From positions 1 to 64,000 of the forward strand of contig CAMFCQ010000003.1 in the NCBI GenBank assembly GCA_945948915.1: a DNA stretch of 64,000 bases. The letters are read 5' to 3'. This document shows, one piece after another, positions 51,189 through 60,979 of this stretch (position 1 is the first letter of the stretch; each line of letters starts with the position of its first letter). A program made the translations under genes and the position numbers. The stretch comes from an uncultured Clostridia bacterium. GTDB taxonomy: Bacteria; Bacillota; Clostridia; Christensenellales; Aristaeellaceae. Below the pieces are notes generated by a model. The model ran no database searches. It was given only the letters and a program-made list of their open reading frames with translations, and was not told the DNA's origin.

Positions 51189-51229
51189 AGAATAAGTGAA
51201 TCACCTTATCCTGAATCCCGGAGGTAATG

Positions 51230-52285
51230 ATGCGTATTTTTGACTATCGAGCGGTTTATCCAAGTCTGCTGTCCCCGGAGATCGTCGGTTATCTCTCACA
51301 GATCCATGAATACAAAGGCCAGCAGAATCTCTTTATTGAAGCAAAACCCGATGCGCTGTTGGAGCTGCTGGATATTGCCCGAATCCAGAGCACGGAAGCT
51401 TCCAACCGGATTGAGGGCATCTATACTTCCGATGATCGTTTAAAAAAGCTCGTGCAATCGAAAACCATGCCCCGGACGCGAAATGAGCGCGAAATCGCTG
51501 GTTACCGCGACGTGCTGGCTACGATTCACGAAAGCCATGACTTCATTCCGCCGCGCCCGGGCATGATTCTCCAGCTGCATCGGGACCTTTACAAGTTCTC
51601 TGGAATGAATGTTGGCGGCGCATACAAGGCGACGGACAACGTCATCGCTGAAGAACGCGAAGGAGAGCGGTTTGTTCGCTTCGTTCCGGTGGAAGCCTGG
51701 CAGACGCCGGAGGCGATCGAGCAAATCTGCTATGCGCTGAACGACGCGCTGAGAGACCCGCAAATCGATCCGCTGCTGGTCATTCCCCTGTTCATCCTCG
51801 ACTTCCTTTGCATCCATCCCTTCAGCGACGGCAACGGGCGCATGAGCCGTCTGCTGACGCTGCTTCTCCTCTACCGCAGCGGGTATATTGTGGGCAAGTA
51901 CATCAGTGTAGAAAAGGCGATTGCCGACAGCAAGGAAACCTACTATGAAGCGCTGCATGACAGCTCCATCGGCTGGCATGAGGGGACGAATGATTCGCTG
52001 CCCTTTGTGCGTTATATGCTCGGTGTCATCGTTTCCAGCTACCGGGAGTTTTCTTCCCGCGTCGAGCTGCTGACCAACCGCGGACTTTCCAAGCCCGACC
52101 GGGTACGGGAAATCATCCGCGGCTCACTCGGAAAGATCACCAAGGCCGAAATCATGGCAAAGTGTCCGGATATCAGCCAGATCACCGTGCAGCGTACACT
52201 GGCGGAGCTGCTGCAAAACCATGAGATCATCAAGCTGAGCGGCGGGCGATATACCGCCTATGTCTGGAACAGAGAAAACGAATAA
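51230..52285 (+). CDS. Fic family protein (predicted AMP-transferase), autoinhibited class II
   Basis: A 351-aa protein. The catalytic motif [12 protein letters not shown] is complete, so it should transfer AMP (or a related group) from nucleotide to a protein hydroxyl. An N-terminal helix carries SNRIEG, the S/TxxxE(G/N) motif whose Glu blocks the active site in class II Fic proteins. A C-terminal winged-helix part ([20 protein letters not shown]) is common in this group. ATG 51230 is five bases from GGAGG; the ATG just before is too close. It precedes hsdM by 24 bases. Confidence 0.9.
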   Translation: MRIFDYRAVYPSLLSPEIVGYLSQIHEYKGQQNLFIEAKPDALLELLDIARIQSTEASNRIEGIYTSDDRLKKLVQSKTMPRTRNEREIAGYRDVLATIHESHDFIPPRPGMILQLHRDLYKFSGMNVGGAYKATDNVIAEEREGERFVRFVPVEAWQTPEAIEQICYALNDALRDPQIDPLLVIPLFILDFLCIHPFSDGNGRMSRLLTLLLLYRSGYIVGKYISVEKAIADSKETYYEALHDSSIGWHEGTNDSLPFVRYMLGVIVSSYREFSSRVELLTNRGLSKPDRVREIIRGSLGKITKAEIMAKCPDISQITVQRTLAELLQNHEIIKLSGGRYTAYVWNRENE

Positions 52286-52309
52286 CCTGCAAAAAGGAGA
52301 GTACCAGCG

Positions 52310-53914
52310 ATGATTACCGGTGAACTGAAAAGCAAAATCGATAGCCTTTGGGAGATTTTCTGGACGGGCGGCCTGACCAACCCGCTCGACGTCATCGAGC
52401 AGATGACCTATCTGATGTTCATCCACGACCTCGATGAAGCCGACAACACCCGCGCCAAGGAGAGCGCCATGCTCGGCCTGCCGTATGAAAGCATGTTCTC
52501 CAAAGAGGTGAGAATCGGGGACCGCGTCATCGACGGCAGTCAGCTCAAATGGAGCGTGTTCCACGACTTCCCGGCCGGCAAGATGTATAAGATCATGCAG
52601 GAGTGGGTGTTCCCGTTTATCAAAACGCTGCATGGTAACAGAGAAAGCGCCTATTCCAAATACATGGACGACGCCATCTTCAAGATTCCCACGCCGCTGA
52701 TGCTTGACAAAATCGTCACCGCGATGGACGCCATCTACATGCAGATGGTACAGCTTCAGGCTACGGATGTGCGCGGCGATCTGTACGAATACCTGCTCGG
52801 CAAGCTGGCGACGGCGGGCGTCAACGGGCAGTTCCGCACGCCGCGCCACATCATCCGCATGATGGTGGAGATGATGGAGCCGAAGGCGGACGAGATCATC
52901 TGCGATCCGGCCTGCGGAACCTCCGGCTTCCTCGTCGCGGCGAGCGAATACCTGAAGGAGCACCGCAAGCAGGAGGTCTTCTTCAACCGCGCCAACAAGG
53001 AACACTACATGAACCACATGTTCCACGGCTACGATATGGACCGCACTATGCTGCGCATCGGCGCGATGAACATGATGACCCACGGCGTGGACAACCCCTT
53101 CATCGAGTACCGCGACAGCCTCTCCGACCAGAATACGGACCGCGACATGTATTCCCTCATTCTGGCAAATCCGCCGTTCAAGGGCTCGCTGGATTACGAC
53201 ATCGTGAGCACCGATTTGCTCAAGCTCTGCAAGACGAAAAAGACCGAGCTGCTGTTCCTTGCGTTGTTCCTGAAGATGCTGAAGGTGGGCGGGCGCTGCG
53301 CCTGCATCGTGCCGGACGGCGTGCTCTTCGGCTCGTCCACGGCGCACAAGGCCATTCGCATGGAGCTCATTGAAAACAACCGGCTGGAGGCAGTCATCTC
53401 CATGCCCAGCGGCGTGTTCAAGCCCTATGCGGGCGTATCCACCGCTGTGCTGATCTTTACCAAAACCGGGCACGGCGGTACGGACAAGGTCTGGTTCTAC
53501 GACATGCAGGCGGATGGGTTTAGTTTGGACGACAAGCGCACGCTCATTGCGGAGAATGACATTCCTGATATTATCGAGAGGTTTCATTCCCTCGCCCTCG
53601 CCCTCTCAGTCAGCAAAGCTGACAGCTCCCCCAGAGGGGGAGCCAAGGGGGACGGGCCGCTGAACGACAGCTCCCCCAAAGGGGGAGCCAAGGGCTGTTC
53701 CGAGTGTGACCGCAAGCGCACTGACAGGAGCTTCCTCGTGCCCAAGCAGGAAATCGTGGACAACGGCTATGACCTGTCCATCAACAAGTACAAGCAGACC
53801 GAATATGTGGCGGTGGAGTATCCGCCGACGCAGGAGATTATGGCTCGAATTGATGAAAACATGATGAAGCTGGGCGAAACACTCGAGAAGCTACGAAACA
53901 TGCTGGAGCAGTGA
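52310..53914 (+). CDS. hsdM: Type I restriction-modification system, DNA methyltransferase subunit
   Basis: A 534-aa N6-adenine methyltransferase. N-terminal HsdM domain, then the AdoMet motif [13 protein letters not shown] and catalytic NPPF ([10 protein letters not shown]). It modifies the target set by HsdS. Residues about 429-463 ([14 protein letters not shown], repeated in part as [11 protein letters not shown]) are an insertion relative to the usual run IIERF-H-L...[12 protein letters not shown] and are encoded by two palindromic repeat units, in frame. ATG 52310 follows AAAGGAG. Member of the operon Fic, hsdM, BRO-N, hsdS. Confidence 0.95.
   Translation: MITGELKSKIDSLWEIFWTGGLTNPLDVIEQMTYLMFIHDLDEADNTRAKESAMLGLPYESMFSKEVRIGDRVIDGSQLKWSVFHDFPAGKMYKIMQEWVFPFIKTLHGNRESAYSKYMDDAIFKIPTPLMLDKIVTAMDAIYMQMVQLQATDVRGDLYEYLLGKLATAGVNGQFRTPRHIIRMMVEMMEPKADEIICDPACGTSGFLVAASEYLKEHRKQEVFFNRANKEHYMNHMFHGYDMDRTMLRIGAMNMMTHGVDNPFIEYRDSLSDQNTDRDMYSLILANPPFKGSLDYDIVSTDLLKLCKTKKTELLFLALFLKMLKVGGRCACIVPDGVLFGSSTAHKAIRMELIENNRLEAVISMPSGVFKPYAGVSTAVLIFTKTGHGGTDKVWFYDMQADGFSLDDKRTLIAENDIPDIIERFHSLALALSVSKADSSPRGGAKGDGPLNDSSPKGGAKGCSECDRKRTDRSFLVPKQEIVDNGYDLSINKYKQTEYVAVEYPPTQEIMARIDENMMKLGETLEKLRNMLEQ
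53594..53698. repeat. Palindromic repeat inserted in frame in hsdM
   Basis: Begins CCCTCTCAGTCAGC and holds two hairpins 45 bp apart, GCTCCCCCAGAGGGGGAGC (53625-53643) and GCTCCCCCAAAGGGGGAGC (53670-53688). Start and hairpin match the left end of the units at 55988-56470. Confidence 0.8.
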
Positions 53915-53927
53915 GGAAAGGATACCG

Positions 53928-54821
53928 ATGATGATCGAAAACAACAACTTGCAGCTGTTTGAAAACCAGCTGATTCGAACGGCATGGGATGAGGAAAAGG
54001 AAGAATGGTATTTCTCCATTGTTGATGCCGTGATTATTCTGACCGATAGTCCGGATTACAACACCGGAAGAAAATACTGGAACAAACTGAAGCAGCGCAT
54101 GAAAGCGGAAGGCAGCGAACTGGTGTCAAATTGTCACCAGTTGAAGATGACCGCGGCAGACGGCAAACGCCGCCTGACAGATGTAGCGACTACGGAGCAG
54201 CTTCTGCGCATCATCGAATCCATTCCTTCCAAAAAAGCGGAACCCTTTAAACTCTGGCTGGCGCAGGTCGGTCGTGAGCGGATCGAGGAGATCATTGATC
54301 CCGAGCTGACCATTGAGCGTGCTTTGGAGGTCTATGCAAAGAAGGGCTATCCGCCCGAGTGGATCAATCAGCGCCTGCAAACCATCCGTGCCCGCAAGGA
54401 GCTGACGGACGAGTGGAAAATGCACGGCATTCAAAAGGGACGGGAATACGCGATTCTGACCGATGAGATTACAGAGGCTTGGTCTGGTATGACGACACGC
54501 AAATACAAGAATCTGAAGGGACTGAAAAGCGAAAACCTGCGCGACAACATGAGCACGCTGGAGCTTGCCCTGAACATGCTGGCCGAGGCGACAACCACAG
54601 AGCTGACCCGTGTACAGAATCCGCAGGGCTTAACAGAAAATCAGGTGGTTGCAAGGCAGGGCGGCGGAATCGCCGGGGATGCCAGAAAACAGATTGAAGC
54701 GCAGACCGGGCGACCGGTGGTGACATCAGCCAATGCCACAACGCTGTATTCGGTTGTCACGCAGGCCATTGAAGGCGTTGCGCAGAATGACGATAACGAG
54801 ACGAATGGAGGGGGAGAGTGA
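53928..54821 (+). CDS. BRO-N (phage antirepressor-like) domain protein
   Basis: A 297-aa protein. Residues 5-110 form a BRO-N type DNA-binding domain (LFENQLIRTAWDEEKEEWYF, SIVDAVIILTDS, then YWNKLKQR); the middle (ERIEEIIDPELTIERALEVY) and the Gly/Gln-rich C-terminus are shared with DinD-like proteins found beside type I restriction systems. Role unknown; DNA binding or response to damage is an inference. ATG 53928 follows AAAGGA. Its stop overlaps the hsdS start by one base (TGATG), so it belongs to the operon. Confidence 0.8.
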   Translation: MMIENNNLQLFENQLIRTAWDEEKEEWYFSIVDAVIILTDSPDYNTGRKYWNKLKQRMKAEGSELVSNCHQLKMTAADGKRRLTDVATTEQLLRIIESIPSKKAEPFKLWLAQVGRERIEEIIDPELTIERALEVYAKKGYPPEWINQRLQTIRARKELTDEWKMHGIQKGREYAILTDEITEAWSGMTTRKYKNLKGLKSENLRDNMSTLELALNMLAEATTTELTRVQNPQGLTENQVVARQGGGIAGDARKQIEAQTGRPVVTSANATTLYSVVTQAIEGVAQNDDNETNGGGE

Positions 54822-55984
54822 TGGCGAAGCTGGGGGAAATATGTTCTTTTCAATCAGGTGGAACTCCATCACGCAAGAATCCAGAGTTCTATAATGGAAG
54901 TATTCCTTGGATTACGACAGTTGCACTAAATGGAGAAATGATTGACGAGAGTAATGCCGTCGATATGATTTCTGAAAAAGCGATTAAGAACAGTACTGCG
55001 AAGATTGTCCCTCCACATTCAATTATGGTAGGAACAAGAGTTGGAATTGGAAAAGTTGCAATCAATAGTGTGCCAATGTCAACGAGCCAAGATGTCGTTT
55101 CTTTAGTTGGAATTGATGAAAGCGCATGGGATAAGGAATATTTGATAAAGTTCTTACAAGGGAAAAGTGCTTATTTAATATCTCAGTCGCGCGGTGCAAC
55201 GATTAAAGGAATTAAAATTGAAATCCTTGCTGATATGGAATTGCCTCAACATGCACTTCCTACCCAGCGCCGCATTGCCACCACGCTGAACAAGGTGTCC
55301 GAGGGCATTGCGCTGTGCAAGCAGATGCTGGCGGACTTGGATGAGCTGGTTAAATCGCAATTTGTCGAGATGTTTGGTACATTACATGATAACCCCAAAG
55401 GGCTTGAAATTGTTACTATTGAAGATTTGTGTACATTGATTAAAGACGGTACGCATCAGACTCCTACATACACAGAAGACAGGAATGCAGGCTATAAATT
55501 CTTGTCTTCTAAGGATGTTATGACACAAAAAATATGCTGGGAGGACATCAAATATATTCCTGCTGACCTGCACGAGAAACTATATGCGACAATTCAGCCC
55601 AGGCGGAATGACATTCTAATGTCAAAGAATGGTGTGAATTATGGTGTTGCTGCGGTGAATGATACGGATGAAATCTTCGATATTTATGTAAGTTTGGCTT
55701 TGCTTCGACCCAGAGTTGATAAAGTGAACCCTGTATACTTTAGATGTGCAATTAATAATCCGGACACAAAGCGGCAATTTGATGGTAGCATTAAGGGAAT
55801 TGGTGTTCCTAACCTTCATTTGGGCGAAATCAAGAAAACAAAGATTCTGTTGCCTCCAATGAGCAAGCAGAATGAATTTGTTGCCTTCGTTGCCCAGACC
55901 GACAAATCAAAATTTGCAGTGCAGCAGCAGTTGGCGGAGCTGGAAACGCTCAAAAAGAGCTTGATGCAAGAATACTTTGGGTGA
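54821..55984 (+). CDS. hsdS: Type I restriction-modification system, specificity subunit
   Basis: A 387-aa DNA-recognition subunit. Two target-recognition domains are seen: TRD1 (FQSGGTPSRKNPEFYNGSIP, GATIKGIKIEILADMELP) and TRD2 (CTLIKDGTHQTPTY, GVPNLHLGEIKKTKILLPP), each followed by a conserved helix (TQRRIATTLNKVSEGI and AVQQQLAELETLKKSL). The TRD parts are clearly richer in A and T than the conserved helices and neighbours, as expected of exchanged domains. ATG 54821 follows GGAGGGGGAG. The bipartite target cannot be predicted. Confidence 0.93.
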   Translation: MAKLGEICSFQSGGTPSRKNPEFYNGSIPWITTVALNGEMIDESNAVDMISEKAIKNSTAKIVPPHSIMVGTRVGIGKVAINSVPMSTSQDVVSLVGIDESAWDKEYLIKFLQGKSAYLISQSRGATIKGIKIEILADMELPQHALPTQRRIATTLNKVSEGIALCKQMLADLDELVKSQFVEMFGTLHDNPKGLEIVTIEDLCTLIKDGTHQTPTYTEDRNAGYKFLSSKDVMTQKICWEDIKYIPADLHEKLYATIQPRRNDILMSKNGVNYGVAAVNDTDEIFDIYVSLALLRPRVDKVNPVYFRCAINNPDTKRQFDGSIKGIGVPNLHLGEIKKTKILLPPMSKQNEFVAFVAQTDKSKFAVQQQLAELETLKKSLMQEYFG

Positions 55985-55987
55985 TTA

Positions 55988-56470
55988 CGCCCTCTCAGGC
56001 ACTAACGCGCCAGCTCTCCCAAGGGGAGAGCCGAGATGTCTGCGCTGCTTTTGCTGTTGACTCGATAAAGTCGGGAGATAAACCTTGCCTCTCCCTGTGG
56101 GAGAGGTGTCACGGCAACGCCGTGACGGAGAGGGTACTCCCGCAAGAGGTACACCCTCTCAGGCGCTAACGCGCCAGTTCTCCCTAAGGGAGAGCCAAGA
56201 TGTCTGCGCTGCTTTTGCTGTTGACTCGATAAAGTCGGGAGATGCCCCTTGCCTCTCCCTATGGGAGAGGTGTCACGGCAACGCCGTGACGGAGAGGGTA
56301 CTCCCGCAAGAGGTACACCCTCTCAGGCGCTAACGCGCCAGTTCTCCCTAAGGGAGAGCCAAGATGTCTGCGCTGCTTTTGCTGTTGACTCGATAAAGTC
56401 GGGAGATAAGCCTTGCCTCTCCCTATGGGAGAGGTGTCACGGCAACGCCGTGACGGAGAGGGCATTCCCC
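55988..56470. repeat. 164-bp tandem repeat array, three units
   Basis: Units begin CCTCTCAGGC at 55991, 56155 and 56319, exactly 164 bp apart; the third is incomplete and ends near 56470. Each has an inward-facing pair of related palindromes (CTCCC..GGGAGAG near the left, and GTCACGGC..GCCGTGAC with CTCTCCC..GGGAGAG at the right). Fills the gap between hsdS and the DUF559 gene. Confidence 0.9.
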
Positions 56471-56486
56471 AAAGGAGGCATCCGAC

Positions 56487-56885
56487 ATGCCCGTCATGAA
56501 GAACAACCAACTTCTCTCCCGCGCCCGTGAGCTTCGCCGCGACATGACGCCGCAGGAAAGAAAGCTATGGTATGTATATCTGAGAAAATACCCAATAAAG
56601 ATATACAAGCAACGGATCATTGATTCATTTATTGTCGATTTCTATTGTGCCCGCGCAAAGCTGGTCATTGAACTGGATGGATCACAGCACTATACTTCTC
56701 AGGGATTGGCGTATGATCGTGAGCGGACTGCCGTGCTTTCGAAATATGATCTTTCCGTGCTGCGGTTCACCAATTTCGACATAGATCATCATTTCGATGC
56801 GGTATGCCGAGCAATCAACAATGAGATACAAACGAGGATTTCTTTGACCTTCGGCGAATCATCTCCAACAACAGATCATCATTAA
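56487..56885 (+). CDS. DUF559 (Vsr-like) endonuclease-domain protein
   Basis: A 132-aa protein of the PD-(D/E)XK-like DUF559 family. Motifs are RELRRDMTPQERKLW, FIVDFYCARAKLVIELDGSQ with the acidic metal-binding residues, and LRFTNFDI. Members are predicted DNA nucleases, often seen as passengers in mobile regions. ATG 56487 follows AAAGGAGG, which lies right after the last repeat unit. It is followed 24 bases on by hsdR; whether it joins the restriction complex is not known. Confidence 0.88.
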   Translation: MPVMKNNQLLSRARELRRDMTPQERKLWYVYLRKYPIKIYKQRIIDSFIVDFYCARAKLVIELDGSQHYTSQGLAYDRERTAVLSKYDLSVLRFTNFDIDHHFDAVCRAINNEIQTRISLTFGESSPTTDHH

Positions 56886-56909
56886 CCCACCATGAAAGAG
56901 GGAATCCCC

Positions 56910-59900
56910 ATGACCAACTTCGACTACCTTCTCTCCACCCCGTCTTTCCACGCCTTCGCCGACGCTGCCGTCTCCGCCGAGCGCATCCTGCCCATCGACC
57001 CGGCAGCCTGCGCGCTGAGCTGCCGCCGGGCGATGGAGATCGCCGTCAAGTGGATGTATTCGGTGGACAACTCGCTGGTGAAGCCGTGGGACGATAAGCT
57101 GGTCAACCTCATGGGCACGGAGGAATTCCGCGGCATTGTGGATGAGAAGCTGCTGGTTCGCATGGATTTCATTCGCAGGATGGGCAACAACGCCGCGCAC
57201 GCCGGCAAAACCGTGAGCCGGGAGCAGGCGGAGCTGTGCCTTCAAAACCTGTTTTGCTTTCTGGATTTCGTGGCCTATTGTTATGGGGATGAATATACCG
57301 CAAGAGCGTATGATTCCTCTCTGCTTGCGCAGCAGCCGGAAGCTGCTCCCGCGCCGCAGGCTTCCGACGCGGAGATCAGGCTCGACGAGCTGATAAAAGA
57401 AAACGCTGCGCTCAAGGAGGCACTGACTCAGCGCCGCCAGACGCAGTGGCAGACCTATGTGCCCAAGCCGCTGGACATCTCCGAATACGAAACCTGCAGG
57501 CTGTATATTGACGCGATGCTGACGGACGCGGGTTGGATCAGGGGAAGAAACTGGCTCGACGAGGTAGAGCTTCCCGGCATGCCCAACAAGAATGAGGTCG
57601 GCTATGCGGACTATGTGCTCTATGGCGATGATGGAAGGGCGCTCGCGGTCATCGAAGCCAAGCGCACCTGCGTCGATCCGGTGAAAGGACGCCAGCAGGC
57701 AAAGCTGTATGCGGACATCATCGAGAAACAGCAGGGCCGCCGCCCGGTCATCTTCCTGACGAACGGCTTTGAAACGCGCATTGTAGATGGGCAGTATAAG
57801 GAACGCCAGGTTGCATCGATCTATGCCAAGCGCGATCTGGAAAAGTGGTTCAACCTCATGCAGATGCGCACCAGCCTGAAGAATGCAGAGGTGGACAAGC
57901 ACATCGCCGGGCGCTACTATCAGGAGGGTGCGGTGAAGGCGGTCTGCACAAGCTTTGATGAAGGCAACCGCCGCAAGGCGCTGTTGGTCATGGCGACGGG
58001 ATCCGGCAAGACGCGCACGGTGATTGCGCTGTGCAAGGTGCTGCTGGAGCGCGGCTGGGTGCGGGACATTCTGTTCCTTGCGGACCGCAACTCGCTGGTG
58101 ACGCAGGCCAAGCGCAGCTTTGTCAATCTGTTGCCCGACCTCTCTGTGACCAATCTCTGCGAGGAGAAGGACAACCTGACGGCGCACTGCGTGTTCTCCA
58201 CCTATCAGACCATGATGAACTGCATCGACGCTGTTTGGGATGAAGAGGGCAAGCTGTTCACCTGCGGCCATTTCGATCTGATCATCTGCGATGAGGCGCA
58301 TCGCTCCATTTACAACAAGTACAGGGACATCTTCACCTATTTCGATGCGCCGCTCGTCGGTCTCACGGCGACGCCCAAGGATGACATCGACAAGAACACC
58401 TATGAGGTTTTCGAGCTGGGCAGCGGCATGCCCACCTATGGCTATGAACTGGCGCAGGCAGTCAAAGATGGCTATCTGGTGGATTTCATGTCGGTGGAGA
58501 CGACGCTGAAGTTCATCCAACAGGGCATCGTCTACGACGAGTTGTCCGACGAGGAGAAGCAGGCCTATGAGGATACCTTTGAGGATGAAAACGGTGAGTT
58601 GCCGGAGAGCATTGCCTCCTCCGCGCTGAACGAATGGGTGTTCAACGAGGACACGATTCGTGAGGTGCTGAATGTGCTCATAAAGCATGGCCTGCACATC
58701 GACTACGGCAATAAAATCGGCAAGACGATCATCTTTGCCAAGAATCACGCCCACGCGGAGAAGATACTGGAAGTGTTCGGCCAGGAGTATCCGCATCTGC
58801 CCGGCTATGCCAAGGTGATCGACAACTACATGACCTATGCACAGAGCGCGATTGACGAGTTTTCCGACCCGGACAAGCTGCCGCAGATCGCCATTTCCGT
58901 GGATATGCTGGATACCGGCATCGATGTACCGGAGGTGCTCAATCTCGTCTTTTTCAAAAAGGTGATGAGCAAGGCGAAATTCTGGCAGATGATCGGCCGA
59001 GGAACTCGCCTGTGCCCGAAGCTGATGGACGGTAAAGATAAGGACAAGTTCTATATCTTCGATTTCTGCGGCAATTTTGAGTTCTTCCGCATGAACAAGG
59101 GCAAGCCCACCGCCAACATGATTGCGCTTCAGGGCGCCATTTTCCAGTTCAAAGCGCAGATTGCCTATAAGCTGCAGGATCTGGCCTATCAGACCGAAGA
59201 GCTGATTGCCTTCCGGCGGTCGCTTGTGGAGGACATGGTCGGTAAGGTAAGGGAGCTGAACAAAGAGAATTTCGCTGTGCGCCAGCATCTTCGGTATGTG
59301 GAGCAGTACGCCAACCCGGACAACTATCAGACGCTCACCTATGAGGACACGCTGACAATGGGGCAGGAGCTGGCGCCGCTGATTGTGCCAGACCATGACG
59401 ACGCAAAGGCGCTTCGCTTTGACGCTCTGATGTACGGCATAGAGCTGGCCTATCTGATCGGAAAGAAGTATACCCGGGCGCGCAAGGATCTGCTCAAGAA
59501 GGTTTCCTCCGTTGCAAGCGTCGCCAACATCCCGGAGATCATGATGCAGGCTGAGCTGATCGACAAGATTCTGCATACCGATTATCTGGACAATGCCGGC
59601 ATCAACGAGTTTGAGCATATTCGCGAGAACCTGCGCGACCTGATGAAATACATCCCTGTCGGCGGCGCGGTTTATAATACCAATTTCGATGACGAAATCC
59701 TCTCCATCGAATGGAACGAATCCGAGCTGGAAAACGATGATCTCAAGAATTACAAGGCCAAGGCGGAATACTATGTCCGGCAGCATCAGGATCATATCGC
59801 CATCGCCAAGCTGAAAACCAACATTCCGCTCAATGCGATGGACATTGAGTCTCTGGAAAGCATTCTTTGGAGCGAGGTGGGCACCCGGCAGGATTACGAG

Positions 59901-60209
59901 GCGGAATATGGAAAGAAGCCGCTCGGTGAGTTTGTCCGGGAAATCGTTGGTATGGACATGAACGCTGCCAAGGAAGCGTTTTCCGCGTATCTGGACGAGA
60001 CGAATCTGAACGACCGGCAAATCTATTTCGTCAATCAGATCATTGAATACATCGTTCACAATGGGATCATGAAGGATTTTTCCGTGCTGCAGGAAACGCC
60101 GTTCACAGACCGGGGGAATATCGTGGAGCTGTTTGGCGGGAATATAACGGCATGGGCGGGAATCCGTAAGGTTATTGAGCAGATCAACCGGAATGCAGAA
60201 GCAATCTAA
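56910..60209 (+). CDS. hsdR: Type I restriction-modification system, restriction (motor and nuclease) subunit
   Basis: A 1099-aa protein. Residues 1-130 form a DUF4145-like helical domain (RRAMEIAVKWMYSVD, GNNAAHAG). An HsdR-N nuclease domain follows (EVGYADYVLYG, LAVIEAKRT) and then a superfamily 2 translocase: Walker A ATGSGKTRT, DEAH (ICDEAHRSI), GLTATP and QMIGRGTRLCP. The protein cuts unmodified DNA with HsdM and HsdS. ATG 56910 is chosen for GAGGG seven bases upstream; the ATG at 56892 lacks such a site. It converges with the next gene, four bases apart. Confidence 0.95.
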   Translation: MTNFDYLLSTPSFHAFADAAVSAERILPIDPAACALSCRRAMEIAVKWMYSVDNSLVKPWDDKLVNLMGTEEFRGIVDEKLLVRMDFIRRMGNNAAHAGKTVSREQAELCLQNLFCFLDFVAYCYGDEYTARAYDSSLLAQQPEAAPAPQASDAEIRLDELIKENAALKEALTQRRQTQWQTYVPKPLDISEYETCRLYIDAMLTDAGWIRGRNWLDEVELPGMPNKNEVGYADYVLYGDDGRALAVIEAKRTCVDPVKGRQQAKLYADIIEKQQGRRPVIFLTNGFETRIVDGQYKERQVASIYAKRDLEKWFNLMQMRTSLKNAEVDKHIAGRYYQEGAVKAVCTSFDEGNRRKALLVMATGSGKTRTVIALCKVLLERGWVRDILFLADRNSLVTQAKRSFVNLLPDLSVTNLCEEKDNLTAHCVFSTYQTMMNCIDAVWDEEGKLFTCGHFDLIICDEAHRSIYNKYRDIFTYFDAPLVGLTATPKDDIDKNTYEVFELGSGMPTYGYELAQAVKDGYLVDFMSVETTLKFIQQGIVYDELSDEEKQAYEDTFEDENGELPESIASSALNEWVFNEDTIREVLNVLIKHGLHIDYGNKIGKTIIFAKNHAHAEKILEVFGQEYPHLPGYAKVIDNYMTYAQSAIDEFSDPDKLPQIAISVDMLDTGIDVPEVLNLVFFKKVMSKAKFWQMIGRGTRLCPKLMDGKDKDKFYIFDFCGNFEFFRMNKGKPTANMIALQGAIFQFKAQIAYKLQDLAYQTEELIAFRRSLVEDMVGKVRELNKENFAVRQHLRYVEQYANPDNYQTLTYEDTLTMGQELAPLIVPDHDDAKALRFDALMYGIELAYLIGKKYTRARKDLLKKVSSVASVANIPEIMMQAELIDKILHTDYLDNAGINEFEHIRENLRDLMKYIPVGGAVYNTNFDDEILSIEWNESELENDDLKNYKAKAEYYVRQHQDHIAIAKLKTNIPLNAMDIESLESILWSEVGTRQDYEAEYGKKPLGEFVREIVGMDMNAAKEAFSAYLDETNLNDRQIYFVNQIIEYIVHNGIMKDFSVLQETPFTDRGNIVELFGGNITAWAGIRKVIEQINRNAEAI

Positions 60210-60213
60210 CCCG

Positions 60214-60816
60214 TTAGTCTGACCGCTGTTGGCAGGCAGCAATATCCTCCAAATGCGCCAACAGATATGCCTGAGCTTGCAAAGTAAAGACCATCTGTTT
60301 CTTGAGCTCGCCGGTTTTGGGGTCAACAGATTCTTGTTCCTGAATGCCGATTTCTGAGGAACGATTGGATGGCCTTCGGATCGTCCTGTTGATCGTGGTG
60401 GGTTCTTTGCTTTCGGTAATGAATCCCTGTGACAAAAGCCATGCGTTCATGGATTTTGACGATAGCTTTTCCATTCGCTTTCCGTCAACCACTCGATTGA
60501 TGTGATTCAAAAAGGCGTTGGGCGTGATGGGCTTGGAAGAAACAGAAATACGGTGAATCTGTTCTTTGCTTAAGGAGAATGATGATTTCTTTTCTACTAC
60601 TTCGTAACGGTTGGCATCCTCCGGGTCAAGCGCAATAAACCCGTTATTCTTGATGAGTTCGTCGAAAACCTCTGCAACAAAGGCGAAACATTTCTGCATT
60701 CTTGGCTGCAGAACAACAGAGTCCATTTCGATCTTCATCTTGCTGATCGGATCAACTCCCTGTGCCAGCATATCCATATAATTCTTTGTGTGTTCGATGA
60801 GCTGTGTTTTCTTCAC
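60214..60816 (-). CDS. Conserved-looking protein of unknown function next to a DUF1998-type helicase
   Basis: I do not recognise this 200-aa protein. It is soluble, mostly helical and charged (KKTQLIEHTKNYMDMLAQGV, DPISKMKIEMDSVVLQPRMQ). The middle resembles a small winged-helix part (FLNHINRVVDGKRMEKLSSK, AWLLSQGFI), and the C-terminus ends LQAQAYLLAHLEDI. Start is GTG at 60816, which has CAAGGAGGG upstream. It lies 163 bases downstream of the helicase on the same strand and may form its operon. A phage-antirepressor-like or defence-accessory role is a guess. Confidence 0.7.
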   Translation of the reverse strand: MKKTQLIEHTKNYMDMLAQGVDPISKMKIEMDSVVLQPRMQKCFAFVAEVFDELIKNNGFIALDPEDANRYEVVEKKSSFSLSKEQIHRISVSSKPITPNAFLNHINRVVDGKRMEKLSSKSMNAWLLSQGFITESKEPTTINRTIRRPSNRSSEIGIQEQESVDPKTGELKKQMVFTLQAQAYLLAHLEDIAACQQRSD

Positions 60817-60979
60817 GGCGATCCCTCCTTGAGACGACAGTATAAGCATGTGGCTGTTACGATGACTTAGGATAGAAACGATCAAGAAATCATAGAATTT
60901 GTAGATTCAAATGCCTTTTTAGTAAATCAGTTTCCACCATCGGGTATTGACCGAAAGATTGAGTTTGTCGTCCTACCCG

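Noticed and set aside
55988-56470. CRISPR array
   Set aside because: The repeats are 164 bp long with near-identical content between palindromes and no unique spacers; they are tandem duplications, and no cas genes are present.
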